Origin: Bernardetiaceae bacterium
GTDB lineage: Bacteria; Bacteroidota; Bacteroidia; Cytophagales; Thermoflexibacteraceae
DNA length: 64,000 nt
NCBI GenBank assembly: GCA_025056255.1
Contig: JANWVT010000015.1
Location: forward strand, 1 to 64,000
Direction: 5' to 3'
The translations under genes and the position numbers were made by a program. Position 1 is the stretch's first letter. Each line of letters starts with the position of its first letter. The notes beneath the pieces were generated by a model, which was not told the origin of the DNA, ran no database searches, and was given only the letters and a program-made list of their open reading frames with translations. Positions 7,866-16,173 of this stretch are shown here, piece after piece.

Positions 7866-10340
7866 CTAAAACCGTGCCCCAATCGAAATGTACCAGTTTC
7901 TGCCATCACCGGGCAAGATGCCAGGTCCGGGGTATCCTCCTGCACGGCGCGTAAAGTAGCGCTCGTCGGTTAAGTTGTTGATACCAGCTTTAAGGTTATA
8001 GCGTTGTAAAAAGCGCCAAGTAGCCGAAATATCCATTACCCGATAAGCAGGAATTAAGCCTGTGACAGCTGTTGCAGGAGCTACACGCGTATTATTGGCA
8101 TCAGCAAAAGCCTCCCCCACAGCGCTCAACTGCCAAGTAGCAGAAAAGCCTTTGTTGGTGTAAGTGGCACCTATGCGGTGGATGTAAGTAGGGGCATTTT
8201 CTACTCTATTTCCTTTCAAGTTAGTTTCAACAAGAGCATTGTTGACAATATTTACTATGCGCAAGTTAGTATACTGAGCATCTATCCATGAAAGAGAGGC
8301 AAACAAGTTGATATAACCCCATTTAGACCGGTCAGTAAGGGCTGCAACAGGGGCAACCTCGATGTAGCTTTCTATACCCTGCGAACGGCTGCCGCCTACG
8401 TTGGTACGCAATTGAAAACGACTACCATCAGCTCGTATCTGGTTTAATGTGCCAATACGGTTGTCATATTGCAAATAAAACACGCTAACATCGTAGGTAA
8501 TCAGGTTTTTATAGCTTCCCCGCACACCCAAGTCGGCATTAAATCCAGAAGCGTCGCGCAAGTTTTCATCAATGACGTCGGTAGTAGCAGGAGGAGTAAT
8601 CTCTGAGAACAAAACAGGGCGGTAAGCTTGTGAGATGTTGGCATACAGGTTGGCTATTTCCGAAAAGTTTACCTCAGTACCAATGCCTGCCAGCAAAAAG
8701 TGTCGATGCGTTTCGGTATAAGGCATTGCAATGGCTGCACCATTAGCAGCGCGCCCAAACTGTCCCTGAGCTGTATTTTTGACTATTTCATAGCGGACGC
8801 CGGGCGTAACGCTCCATTTGGAGGTCAGTCGGAAAATATTTTCGGCGTAAAAGGACGTATTGTTAGTAAAAAATTCCAAATCGCGCGGATAACCCGACTC
8901 TTGTAGATTGAGGTTAAAGTCGCTACCTGTATCAGCTCTGCCATTTTGTTTACGGCGCGTAAAGCCCTTGAAATAGCGCAAGCCAACTGCCAATGAATGC
9001 TCTTTCCCCAAAAGTTGATATCCTACTATATTTCTCCACTCGGCTCCCCAGTTGCGGTATAGGTCGCGGTCTAACTGGCGCGGATTGAATTGTCCGGTTT
9101 GTGCATTAATAGTATCGGCAATGTTGATAGCCCGCACATAGCCGATGCTATTGCGCTCAGCTATGAGCCCAAACACTTTTAAGCTCGACTTCCATTTTTC
9201 TGTAACCTGATAGTCCGCTGTTACAGCTGGAACAGTCCAAGGCGTGCTGAACCAGTTGCGTGCACGGCTGCTCTGGCGCGCATCTTGCGCAAACTGCGCA
9301 TCGGTCAATCCGCCCGGTTGTTGGTTTTTATAAAACAAGCGAGAAATCTCAAAACCTATGTTGAGCTTGTTGGTAATGGCATAATTCAAATTGAGGTGCA
9401 GGTTAGTAATATTGTAAGCACTGTTTTGTCGCCATCCATCTGCTTGGCGATGATGTACGTAACCATAATAGTTGAGCTTGCCTACTGTTCCGCCTACAGC
9501 ATTAAAAGTGCTCAACATTCCAAAACTACCTACGCTCTGCTGTGTCTCTACTGAAATTTTGCGATAGGCATCACCGCGCTTGAGTACATAGTTAAGCAAT
9601 CCACCAAACTGAGGACCGTACTGCAACGAAGAAGCGCCCCGCACAATTTGGATGCGCTCTACGGCTTCCATCGGAGGGTTGTAGTAGGCTTCGGGATAAC
9701 CAAAAATATCAGCGCTAATGTCGTAACCATTTTGGCGTACATTAAACTCCCACGAACGGTTAGGACTCAAACCACGCGAGGCAACCCCTACTTGAACGCC
9801 TGAGCCATCGTTTTCCCAAATGCTGATACCGGGCACTTTGGCAAATACTTGGCGTGCGTTGTTAGTAATCAAATTAGCATCTAGTCGGTCTAAGCGCACT
9901 ACCTCTGTTTTTTTACCGGCGAAAATAGCAGCATCCTCTACTTCGGGTAATCTTTCAGAAGGTCTTGTGCCGCGCGCGCCGGTGATAATTATCTCGTCTA
10001 ATTGGATAAGAAGTTCTTCGGCTATTAGTTTCACCTCGGTTACCTGTTGTGCTTTTATGCTAATGCGTTGCTCAGCAATTTTCAGATGAACAGCACTTGC
10101 CGAAAGTATGTAGTCGCCAGCAGGGATGCCTAATATTTCGAAACTACCATCTTCCAATGTAATCGTTCCGCGCAAGGTACCTTTTAGCATCACACTGATG
10201 CCACCAATAGGATGCCCTTGTGCATCTACAACTACTCCCCTCACTTTGCCTTTATCAGGCGAATCGTAGTCGGGTGGCAGGGCAATAGCAACACTGGAAG
10301 CAAATAGCAATACCATCAAACAGTAAGTTATTAAACGCAT
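7866..10340 (-). CDS. TonB-dependent outer-membrane receptor, FecA-like
   Basis: Outer-membrane active transporter of 824 residues, energised by TonB. Domains: signal peptide (MRLITYCLMVLLFASSVAIA, about 1-21); carboxypeptidase-regulatory-like domain (about 32-115: VRGVVVDAQGHPIGGISVML); a segment QLDEIIITGARG resembling a TonB box; plug domain (about 150-260) containing VERIQIVRGASSLQYGPQFG; then a 22-strand type barrel ending in the aromatic WYISIGARF. The plug resembles FecA (ferric citrate) receptors of Bacteroidota, but the real ligand is not known; no FecR-type regulator or siderophore genes are adjacent. A promoter on the minus strand at 10380-10410 fits this start. Confidence 0.92.
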   Translation of the reverse strand: MRLITYCLMVLLFASSVAIALPPDYDSPDKGKVRGVVVDAQGHPIGGISVMLKGTLRGTITLEDGSFEILGIPAGDYILSASAVHLKIAEQRISIKAQQVTEVKLIAEELLIQLDEIIITGARGTRPSERLPEVEDAAIFAGKKTEVVRLDRLDANLITNNARQVFAKVPGISIWENDGSGVQVGVASRGLSPNRSWEFNVRQNGYDISADIFGYPEAYYNPPMEAVERIQIVRGASSLQYGPQFGGLLNYVLKRGDAYRKISVETQQSVGSFGMLSTFNAVGGTVGKLNYYGYVHHRQADGWRQNSAYNITNLHLNLNYAITNKLNIGFEISRLFYKNQQPGGLTDAQFAQDARQSSRARNWFSTPWTVPAVTADYQVTEKWKSSLKVFGLIAERNSIGYVRAINIADTINAQTGQFNPRQLDRDLYRNWGAEWRNIVGYQLLGKEHSLAVGLRYFKGFTRRKQNGRADTGSDFNLNLQESGYPRDLEFFTNNTSFYAENIFRLTSKWSVTPGVRYEIVKNTAQGQFGRAANGAAIAMPYTETHRHFLLAGIGTEVNFSEIANLYANISQAYRPVLFSEITPPATTDVIDENLRDASGFNADLGVRGSYKNLITYDVSVFYLQYDNRIGTLNQIRADGSRFQLRTNVGGSRSQGIESYIEVAPVAALTDRSKWGYINLFASLSWIDAQYTNLRIVNIVNNALVETNLKGNRVENAPTYIHRIGATYTNKGFSATWQLSAVGEAFADANNTRVAPATAVTGLIPAYRVMDISATWRFLQRYNLKAGINNLTDERYFTRRAGGYPGPGILPGDGRNWYISIGARF

Positions 10341-10379
10341 ATCTATTAATTTTATTTAGACTGATTTTAAATAACGCGA

Positions 10380-10410
10380 CAAAACTATGTCCCGAACATC
10401 TGACTTCCAA
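10380..10410 (-). promoter_or_regulatory. Promoter of the TonB receptor gene
   Basis: On the minus strand: TTG at 10408-10410, a 20-base spacer, and TAGTTTTG at 10380-10387, close to the Bacteroidota TTG-N19-TAnnTTTG pattern. Predicted start near 10373, leader about 33 bases. No Fur-like palindrome was recognised. Confidence 0.6.
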
Positions 10411-10503
10411 ATGCCATCAATAATTTTTTTACCAGCCCCTTTTACCCTACCCAACAGCCTTTGAGCCTATGCTTCAAACTCAAAAAATCCTATGATTTAC
10501 TCT

Positions 10504-10511
10504 TATCTTTG
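10504..10511 (+). promoter_or_regulatory. -7 promoter box for the 10533 gene
   Basis: TATCTTTG, perfect TAnnTTTG, 22 bases before the ATG at 10533. No clear -33 element. Confidence 0.5.
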
Positions 10512-10532
10512 TAGGCTCAAATTCGTGTAAAA

Positions 10533-10889
10533 ATGTTTGACAGCCTCATCAAATACTTGGAAATCAACCTCGAGCTAGTCAAGTTAGACATCAAGGAAAT
10601 AGCAGCGAAGTTAATTGTAGATGTGATTAAATTGCTCGTCATCGGCTTTCTGATAAGTATGGCGGTAATTTTTTTCAGCATCGCTCTAAGTATTTGGTTA
10701 GGCAACATAAGCGGCAGCATGACAGTAGGAACAAGCACAGTAGGAGCATTATACGTACTGGGGGTAGTGCTGCTGGTTGCTATGCGTAGAAAATTACGAC
10801 CCGTACTTGAAAAAATTGTTGCCAAATACATTCCTAACAATCAAAAATTGATTCAAGAACTAACAGAAAATGAAAAACCTCAGTATTGA
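10533..10889 (+). CDS. Holin-superfamily-like small membrane protein
   Basis: 118 residues with an amphipathic N-terminal helix (about 1-30), then two strongly hydrophobic segments (about 33-58 and 66-88) and a basic tail. This layout matches the phage-holin-3_6/YqjE family of chromosomal membrane proteins, which are not phage lysis proteins in most bacteria. No other phage gene is nearby. It overlaps the next gene by 20 bases, so the two are translated from one message. Exact role unknown; an envelope-stress or membrane-curvature role is only a guess from the family. Confidence 0.75.
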   Translation: MFDSLIKYLEINLELVKLDIKEIAAKLIVDVIKLLVIGFLISMAVIFFSIALSIWLGNISGSMTVGTSTVGALYVLGVVLLVAMRRKLRPVLEKIVAKYIPNNQKLIQELTENEKPQY

Positions 10890-11307
10890 AGAACAGCGCG
10901 AGCTGCTTACTCGCCGCAAAGAAGAATATAAAAATGCACTGACAACTTCTTTGCAAGACACCAAAGCTGAAATCAGCAATAAGTTACAAACAATAGCTCT
11001 TGCAGCCGGAGCAATAGTGGCAGGCTATTTAGTAGTAAAAATACTAGACGAATGGATAGGCAAAAAGGATAGCCCTCCAACAGCACCTCAACCATCTCAG
11101 GAGCTAACAGCTCACCAGTCAACTGTTCAACCCGCAGTGCAACCTACCGGCTTTTCGCTAACGCATTTTTTAAAGGAACAACTTGCATTTTTCTTAGTCA
11201 GCATTGCCAAAGACAAGCTTTATGAGCTTTTCGAACTTGCTTTACAACAGTTAAGACAAAAAACAAACAACCCTACTGACCAAGAAGCTATACAAAAAAC
11301 TGAATAA
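10870..11307 (+). CDS. Hypothetical membrane-associated protein
   Basis: 145 residues, unrecognised. N-terminal charged helix (LTRRKEEYKNALTTSLQDTK), one membrane segment at about 39-55, a proline/glutamine-rich linker (about 62-95), and an amphipathic helical C-terminus containing a second moderately hydrophobic stretch (FLKEQLAFFLVSIAKDKLYE). The overlap with the holin-like gene and the matching size suggest a membrane complex of the two. YtxH/YqjD-like organisation is a weak resemblance only. Confidence 0.65.
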   Translation: MKNLSIEEQRELLTRRKEEYKNALTTSLQDTKAEISNKLQTIALAAGAIVAGYLVVKILDEWIGKKDSPPTAPQPSQELTAHQSTVQPAVQPTGFSLTHFLKEQLAFFLVSIAKDKLYELFELALQQLRQKTNNPTDQEAIQKTE

Positions 11308-11320
11308 AAAGGCTCCAAAG

Positions 11321-11351
11321 TTGTGATTTTTGCTGCAATGTGCTTATTTTG
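11321..11351 (+). promoter_or_regulatory. Possible promoter of the arg leader
   Basis: TTG (11321-11323), a 21-base spacer and TATTTTG (11345-11351). The -7 box lacks one base of TAnnTTTG, but the identical dodecamer TGCTTATTTTGC is found upstream of proB on the minus strand (42575-42586). If used, the transcript would begin near 11358, almost at the leader ATG. Confidence 0.35.
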
Positions 11352-11359
11352 CATTGCCA

Positions 11360-11455
11360 ATGCGAAACGACACATCACATATTATTTGTTCACTCCTTGT
11401 ACTGGTAGCTGTGCAGGCTACGCACCTACGTATTCTTCCTATCCGTAGGCCCTGA
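11360..11455 (+). CDS. Putative arginine leader peptide
   Basis: A 31-codon open frame from ATG 11360 to TGA 11453-11455. It begins MRNDTSHIICSL and ends LRILPIRRP. Three of its four arginine codons fall in the last eight codons, two of them consecutive (CGT AGG at 11444-11449) directly within the 5' arm of a terminator hairpin. The stop codon lies in the same hairpin. It precedes the GNAT-argG operon, so stalling for lack of charged tRNA-Arg would block terminator formation. This is inferred from layout; the peptide has no known family to my knowledge. Confidence 0.55.
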   Translation: MRNDTSHIICSLLVLVAVQATHLRILPIRRP

Positions 11456-11474
11456 AAAGGGCATGCGTTTTTTT
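11425..11474 (+). promoter_or_regulatory. Candidate attenuator (pause hairpin and terminator)
   Basis: Two mutually exclusive structures are visible. CCTACG (11425-11430) can pair with CGTAGG (11444-11449). The same CGTAGG is the start of the arm CGTAGGCCCT (11444-11453), which pairs with AGGGCATGCG (11458-11467; one G-A mismatch, one wobble) across a GAAA tetraloop and is followed directly by seven T (11468-11474). That is a full intrinsic terminator lying 131 bases ahead of the operon. The arginine codons of the leader frame sit in the shared arm. Confidence 0.65.
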
Positions 11475-11605
11475 GCTACATCCGTTGTGGCACTATTCCT
11501 TTACATTTCATGTTATTGTGTCTGCTGAAAATTTTGTCGGGTATTTCCCTGCAAAACATCTGTGCCAATTTTATTTACTTTTATTAATTTTCAACCGTTA
11601 AAAAA

Positions 11606-12322
11606 ATGGAAATTATTGTTCAAGTTGCCGGGGAACAGCACTTGGAGTATGCGCAAGAAATTTGTCGCCAAATTGAAGAATCAGCCAAAGCACGCGGTAC
11701 AGGCATCGCCAAACGCGACCCAGAGTACATCAAACAAAAAATGCGCGAAGGCAAGGCTATTATTGCCTTAACCGAAACAGGCATATTTGCAGGATTTTGC
11801 TACATTGAAACATGGAGCCACGGCAACTACGTAGCTAATTCGGGGCTTATTGTTAGCCCTGAATTTCGCAAACATGGGCTGGCTAAAAAAATCAAAGAAC
11901 AAGCTTTCAACCTTTCGCGCGAAAAATATCCCAACGCCAAAATCTTTGGCCTAACTACCAGCCTGCCAGTAATGAAAATTAATTCCGAATTGGGCTATAA
12001 GCCAGTTACTTTCTCCGAACTTACTGACGATGAGGCATTTTGGAAAGGCTGTCAGAGTTGCGTGAACTACGACATCTTAACACGCACCAACCGCAAACAC
12101 TGCCTTTGCACCGGCATGCTTTACGACCCCAAATGGGAGGAGGAAAAAAAGAAAAACCCAGAGCCAGAAGCAAAAAAAACTTTTAAACTAAAAGAAAAAA
12201 TTTATGAGCGTTGGTTGCGCTTCAAAGCCTTTGTGCTCCTGAAAGATAAAGACAAAAACAACGATAAAAAACAAAACAATTCAACAGTAGCAAAACCCGA
12301 ACCTCAAACAGTAAATGCCTGA
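11606..12322 (+). CDS. GNAT acetyltransferase of the arginine operon
   Basis: 238 residues: a GNAT domain (about 1-150) with the pattern GLIVSPEFRKHGLAKKIKEQA, a cysteine-rich segment (CQSCVNYDI then CLCTGMLYDP, about 150-175) and a lysine-rich, low-complexity tail (about 175-238). GNAT genes with this cysteine segment stand directly upstream of argG in many Bacteroidota arginine clusters and are likely the N-acylglutamate-forming enzyme or a related acyltransferase; this is inferred from context. The tail is probably dispensable. The stop overlaps argG by 8 bases. A leader-type attenuator lies upstream. Confidence 0.8.
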   Translation: MEIIVQVAGEQHLEYAQEICRQIEESAKARGTGIAKRDPEYIKQKMREGKAIIALTETGIFAGFCYIETWSHGNYVANSGLIVSPEFRKHGLAKKIKEQAFNLSREKYPNAKIFGLTTSLPVMKINSELGYKPVTFSELTDDEAFWKGCQSCVNYDILTRTNRKHCLCTGMLYDPKWEEEKKKNPEPEAKKTFKLKEKIYERWLRFKAFVLLKDKDKNNDKKQNNSTVAKPEPQTVNA

Positions 12323-13520
12323 CATGAAAGAAAAAGTTGTGCTTGCCTTCAGCGGCGGCTTGGATACCTCTTTTTGTGCCAAATACTTGAGCGAAGAAAA
12401 AGGTTTGGAAGTACATGCAGCTATCGTAGATACGGGCGGATTCAGCCCAGCAGACTTACAACGCATTGAAACGCGTGCAAATGAACTGGGCGTAGCAAGT
12501 TTTACTTGCCTCAACGAGGTAGAAAATTTCTACAAAAAATGCATCCGATACATGATTTATGGCAATATTTTACGCAACCAAACCTATCCGCTCTCGGTGA
12601 GTGCTGAGCGCGTATTCCAAGCCTTGGCAATTGTGGCATATGCAAAAAAAATAGGTGCGCAATACATTGCACATGGCAGCACAGGTGCCGGCAATGACCA
12701 AGTACGTTTTGACTTAGTCTTTCAAATTGCCGCCCCTCAGATGGGCATCCTTACACCCATCCGCGACTTGCGCCTATCCCGAGAAGAAGAAATTGCCTAT
12801 TTGCAACAACACGGCGTAAGCGGCAATTGGGAGAAAGCCAAATACTCTATCAACCAAGGCATTTGGGGAACAAGTGTGGGAGGCAAAGAAACCCTTACCT
12901 CTCACCTACCCCTACCCGAAGAAGCCTACCCCAGCCAACTACAAACAACCGAACCGCAAACCCTTACTTTAACCTTTGAAAAAGGAGAACCAGTAGCGCT
13001 CAATCACGAATCCTACGGCAATAGCGTAGGCGTTATTCAAGCTCTCAACCAATTGGGCAGCCGCTATGCTATTGGACGCGACATACACGTAGGCGACACC
13101 ATCATTGGCATTAAAGGACGTGTCGGCTTCGAAGCCCCAGCAGCCCTCATGATTATCAAAGCCCACCATGCCCTTGAAAAACACGTGCTTACCAAGTGGC
13201 AAGCCTACTGGAAGGAACAATTAGCCAATTGGTACGGCATGATGCTACACGAAGGGCAATACCTCGAACCTTTGATGCGCAACATTGAAACTTTCTTAGA
13301 AGACTCTCAGCGCTGTGTCAGTGGCGAAGTATATGTAAAACTGATGCCATATCGCTTTGAAATTCAAGGAATTAGTTCGCCACATGACCTAATGGCGTCT
13401 AAATTTGGACAATACGGCGAAATGAACAATGCATGGACAGGCGAGGATGTAAAAGGCTTTACCAAAATTTTGGGCAATCAAATGAAAATTTATTTTCAGG
13501 TTAATGGAGGAACCACTTGA
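12315..13520 (+). CDS. argG: Argininosuccinate synthase
   Basis: Joins citrulline and aspartate with ATP to give argininosuccinate, the penultimate step of arginine synthesis. 401 residues, normal length. The ATP pyrophosphatase loop AFSGGLDTSF lies at 11-20, followed by the conserved segments YIAHGSTGAGNDQVRFD and EKAKYSINQGIWGTSVGGKE. The start overlaps the GNAT gene by 8 bases and the end overlaps xseB by 17 bases, so all are translated from one transcript. No other arg genes lie in this window, so the cluster is smaller here than the usual argG-argC-argD-argF arrangement. ATG at 12324 is an alternative start. Confidence 0.95.
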   Translation: MPDMKEKVVLAFSGGLDTSFCAKYLSEEKGLEVHAAIVDTGGFSPADLQRIETRANELGVASFTCLNEVENFYKKCIRYMIYGNILRNQTYPLSVSAERVFQALAIVAYAKKIGAQYIAHGSTGAGNDQVRFDLVFQIAAPQMGILTPIRDLRLSREEEIAYLQQHGVSGNWEKAKYSINQGIWGTSVGGKETLTSHLPLPEEAYPSQLQTTEPQTLTLTFEKGEPVALNHESYGNSVGVIQALNQLGSRYAIGRDIHVGDTIIGIKGRVGFEAPAALMIIKAHHALEKHVLTKWQAYWKEQLANWYGMMLHEGQYLEPLMRNIETFLEDSQRCVSGEVYVKLMPYRFEIQGISSPHDLMASKFGQYGEMNNAWTGEDVKGFTKILGNQMKIYFQVNGGTT

Positions 13521-13707
13521 AAAATTAACTTATCAAAAAGCCTTGGAAGAGCTACAAGCTATCCAACGCGCTTTGGAAAACGACGAAGTGAGCATCGACG
13601 AACTTTCGGTAACAGTAGCACGTGCCTACGAACTACTCCGGTTCTGCCAAGAGCGTTTGCGTGCTACCGAAATACAGTTAGAACAACTCATGAAAGACAA
13701 TGAATAA
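13504..13707 (+). CDS. xseB: Exodeoxyribonuclease VII small subunit
   Basis: XseB partners with XseA to degrade single-stranded DNA into oligonucleotides. 67 residues, with the family pattern LTYQKALEELQAIQRALEN and SVARAYELLRFCQERL-like helix (here VTVARAYELLRFCQERLR). It overlaps argG by 17 bases and comB by 8 bases. xseA is not in the window, so the subunit is encoded apart from its partner. Confidence 0.88.
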   Translation: MEEPLEKLTYQKALEELQAIQRALENDEVSIDELSVTVARAYELLRFCQERLRATEIQLEQLMKDNE

Positions 13708-14416
13708 GCCAACTGTTGAAATATGTCTCTCGCCAGAGCTACTACACCTGCATCAGCTTACTGGGAAAACAGTGGTGGTTGCTGATGTGTTAAGAGCAAC
13801 TTCGTGTATCGTAGCCGGACTGGCAAGTGGCATTGCCAGTATTACGCCAGTGGCTACCTTAGAAGAAGGCAGGCAACTGATGGCAAAAGGCTATATTGGA
13901 GCAGGCGAACGCGACGGCAAACAGGTAGAAGGTTTTCACATAGGAAACTCTCCTTTTAGCTACATGTCGCCACAACTGAGCGGTAAGAAAGTAGTTACCA
14001 CTACTACCAACGGCACCCAAGCCATTCAAAAATCGCGAGCTGCTGCGCAAATCATCATTGGGGCATTCCTCAACTTGTCTGCCGTAGCCTTGTATTTAAA
14101 AAAACAACGGTGCGATGCAGTAATTGTGTGTGCCGGATGGAAGGGAAAAATTAATTTGGAAGATACGCTCTTTGCCGGTGCATTGGTGCGCAAATTAGAA
14201 GGCATTTTCCAGTGGGAAGACGATGCCGTATTAGCCGCAGGTGAACTGTATGCCAACATGCAAATGGACTTGCATGCACACATCAGTCGTTCTTCGCACT
14301 ATCAAAGACTTGCCAAACTGGGCATTAAAGAAGATATTCGCTTTTGCTTAGAAATAGACCGTTTCAGCATAGTACCCATAGTGGTGGGTGAAGAAATAGT
14401 TGTTAGCCAAAATTAG
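13700..14416 (+). CDS. comB: Probable 2-phosphosulfolactate phosphatase
   Basis: ComB removes phosphate from 2-phosphosulfolactate; it was defined in coenzyme M synthesis of methanogens but its family is widespread in bacteria. 238 residues, standard length. Family motifs: VVVADVLRATSCIVAGLASG near 24-44, GERDGKQVEGFHIGNSPF around 72-89, TTTTNGTQAI (about 101-110), and VIVCAGWKGKINLEDTLFAG. In bacteria without coenzyme M it may feed a sulfolactate or cysteate branch, which Cytophagales use for sulfonolipids; that is inference. Overlaps xseB by 8 bases and is followed by smpB after 29 bases. Confidence 0.85.
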   Translation: MNKPTVEICLSPELLHLHQLTGKTVVVADVLRATSCIVAGLASGIASITPVATLEEGRQLMAKGYIGAGERDGKQVEGFHIGNSPFSYMSPQLSGKKVVTTTTNGTQAIQKSRAAAQIIIGAFLNLSAVALYLKKQRCDAVIVCAGWKGKINLEDTLFAGALVRKLEGIFQWEDDAVLAAGELYANMQMDLHAHISRSSHYQRLAKLGIKEDIRFCLEIDRFSIVPIVVGEEIVVSQN

Positions 14417-14445
14417 CGCTTTCGAGCGTTGTTGATTGATGCCAT

Positions 14446-14904
14446 ATGCCAAAGCAGAAAAACAAATACATCAAAAACCTTAGCGTCCGCAATAAAAGAG
14501 CTGCTTATGAGTATTTCTTTATAGACAAATATACGGCAGGCATTGTGTTGCGGGGTACTGAAATTAAATCAATGCGTTTGGGAAAATTTAACATGGACGA
14601 TGCCTACTGCCTTTTTAATGAGAAAGGCGAACTGATTATTCGCAACTTATATATTGCCGAGTACGAAATGGGCAACATCCACAACCACCCACCCAGAGCC
14701 GACCGGAAGCTATTGCTAACCAAACGCGAGCTAAGAAAACTGCAAAGCAGTTTAAAAGATGTTGGGCTCACCATTGTTCCCACTCACATTTTTATTAATG
14801 AGCGGGGCTTGCTCAAAGTAGAAATTGCACTTGCAAAAGGCAAAAAATTATACGACAAGCGCGAGGCTATCAAGGAACGCGACTTGAAACGCGCTATGGA
14901 TTAA
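14446..14904 (+). CDS. smpB: SsrA-binding protein
   Basis: SmpB binds tmRNA and delivers it to stalled ribosomes. 152 residues, standard. The conserved beginning [25 protein letters not shown] pattern (residues about 15-36), the central [18 protein letters not shown] motif (here [13 protein letters not shown]) and the C-terminal tail [16 protein letters not shown] are all present. The tmRNA itself lies in this window at 43098-43459. The gene ends within 4 bases of the convergent LysM gene. Confidence 0.95.
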   Translation: MPKQKNKYIKNLSVRNKRAAYEYFFIDKYTAGIVLRGTEIKSMRLGKFNMDDAYCLFNEKGELIIRNLYIAEYEMGNIHNHPPRADRKLLLTKRELRKLQSSLKDVGLTIVPTHIFINERGLLKVEIALAKGKKLYDKREAIKERDLKRAMD

Positions 14905-16088
14905 TTTTTAGAAAGCCCCAGTCCGCTGTTGAGCATTTTTTGTGTACGGTCTCTCACACGGGCATCCGTAGCTTGTGCCACAATGGTTTGCAACACGCGG
15001 CGCTCGTCTACAGATGCCAGTTGTTGAGGAGTGCGAATGCCGTCTGCTGCTGCAATTTGTTCTAATGCCTGCCTGAAAAAACCTGCCGTACGCACAATCC
15101 ATTGGTTTACAGTTAGGTCAATCATGGTGGCAATGCCTGCCTCAGAGCGTATGATGTCGGAAAGTAGCACGCCGGTGTACAGCTGTCCAGCTAATACCAA
15201 ATCTGTTCTCATGCCTAATGCCGGTGCTACGTAGCCACGCGTAGCGCTTTCTAATTGTGCTAAAATAACACTGGGGTGAAACCCCGCTGCAATAAAAGCG
15301 GCTGTCAGTTGTTTGTTGCTCTTGAGGTACAAACAAGCTTCGTCGCCAGATAAAATGCGGTTGGTTTCGGGAGCAGCACAAGTAATAACAGGGCGCGGGG
15401 TGGCGTTTTGCACATCAATACCGTATTGACCGAACATCTGATGAAATACTTGTGGCTGCTTGGTTTTTACAATCATAAGCATCGCCCCCAGCCCACCCCC
15501 TGCTCCACCTGCAAACTGAATAAATCCGTAGGAAAAAATAGCTTTATCGTAGCTATTGATAGCATCGAAATTGCCTTCATTTTCGGATACTACTTTGAGC
15601 GCACGCGCCAATGGCAGCGATAGCCCCACTTGCGTATAGGCTTCCACTGGAATATTGCGCGGGCTGGATTTGCCCACATACATAATGCCATCGGCATATA
15701 CGCGATGAGCACTATTGATATTGTCGCGAAAAGTCGCTGTATCCGTTCCACCAGTAGGCAGCGGATAAGTTACCCGATACTGATTGAAACCTGCCTGTGG
15801 TGTCACTTGCACCTGAAATACGTTGCGAGCAGCCGCAATGCTTTGCATGTTTACAGTTGTTGGATTTCCGCCGGCAACAGTGGCTACCGGAGGACGGTAA
15901 AAACCACTGCCAGCTGGCTGCGATGCAGAAGTTCCGCTCGCTCCTTCGGGAGGGGCTACCCGCAGTTGTTGCCCTACAGAAAGAGCATCGCTGCGCAGAG
16001 CATTCCACATGCGGATACTGTCCACTGAAACTCCATAGCGACGTGCAATAGCAAACAAGCTATCTCCGGGCTGCACGGTGTGTATCAT
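14901..16088 (-). CDS. LysM protein with lysozyme-like domain
   Basis: 395 residues. An N-terminal LysM domain (about 1-46: [19 protein letters not shown]) binds N-acetylglucosamine polymers. A proline/glycine-rich linker follows (about 47-80), then a domain of about 300 residues containing [20 protein letters not shown] (168-187) and GFIQFAGG, a pattern seen in lysozyme/chitosanase-fold enzymes with Glu and Asp residues (E169, E171, D175, D181). No signal peptide is evident: the protein begins directly with LysM, so either it is released by lysis, exported by another route, or acts in the cytoplasm. The 3' end overlaps smpB by 4 bases. Activity is inferred. Confidence 0.7.
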   Translation of the reverse strand: MIHTVQPGDSLFAIARRYGVSVDSIRMWNALRSDALSVGQQLRVAPPEGASGTSASQPAGSGFYRPPVATVAGGNPTTVNMQSIAAARNVFQVQVTPQAGFNQYRVTYPLPTGGTDTATFRDNINSAHRVYADGIMYVGKSSPRNIPVEAYTQVGLSLPLARALKVVSENEGNFDAINSYDKAIFSYGFIQFAGGAGGGLGAMLMIVKTKQPQVFHQMFGQYGIDVQNATPRPVITCAAPETNRILSGDEACLYLKSNKQLTAAFIAAGFHPSVILAQLESATRGYVAPALGMRTDLVLAGQLYTGVLLSDIIRSEAGIATMIDLTVNQWIVRTAGFFRQALEQIAAADGIRTPQQLASVDERRVLQTIVAQATDARVRDRTQKMLNSGLGLSKN

Positions 16089-16110
16089 ATACAGGCGGTT
16101 ATGTTGTTTA

Positions 16111-16139
16111 CAAAATAAGAGTGGCTTAGCAAAGCCACT
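16111..16139 (-). terminator. Weak terminator after the nuclease gene
   Basis: AGTGGCTT (16120-16127) pairs with AAGCCACT (16132-16139), loop of four bases. Read on the minus strand it is followed by CTTATTTTG. It separates the nuclease from the LysM gene that starts at 16088. Confidence 0.55.
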
Positions 16140-16173
16140 TTGAAATTAGCTATAAAATAAGGCAAAAACAAAC

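Noticed and set aside
10533..11307. Prophage remnant suggested by the holin-like protein
   Set aside because: No phage structural, integrase or lysis gene nearby; the family is common on bacterial chromosomes.
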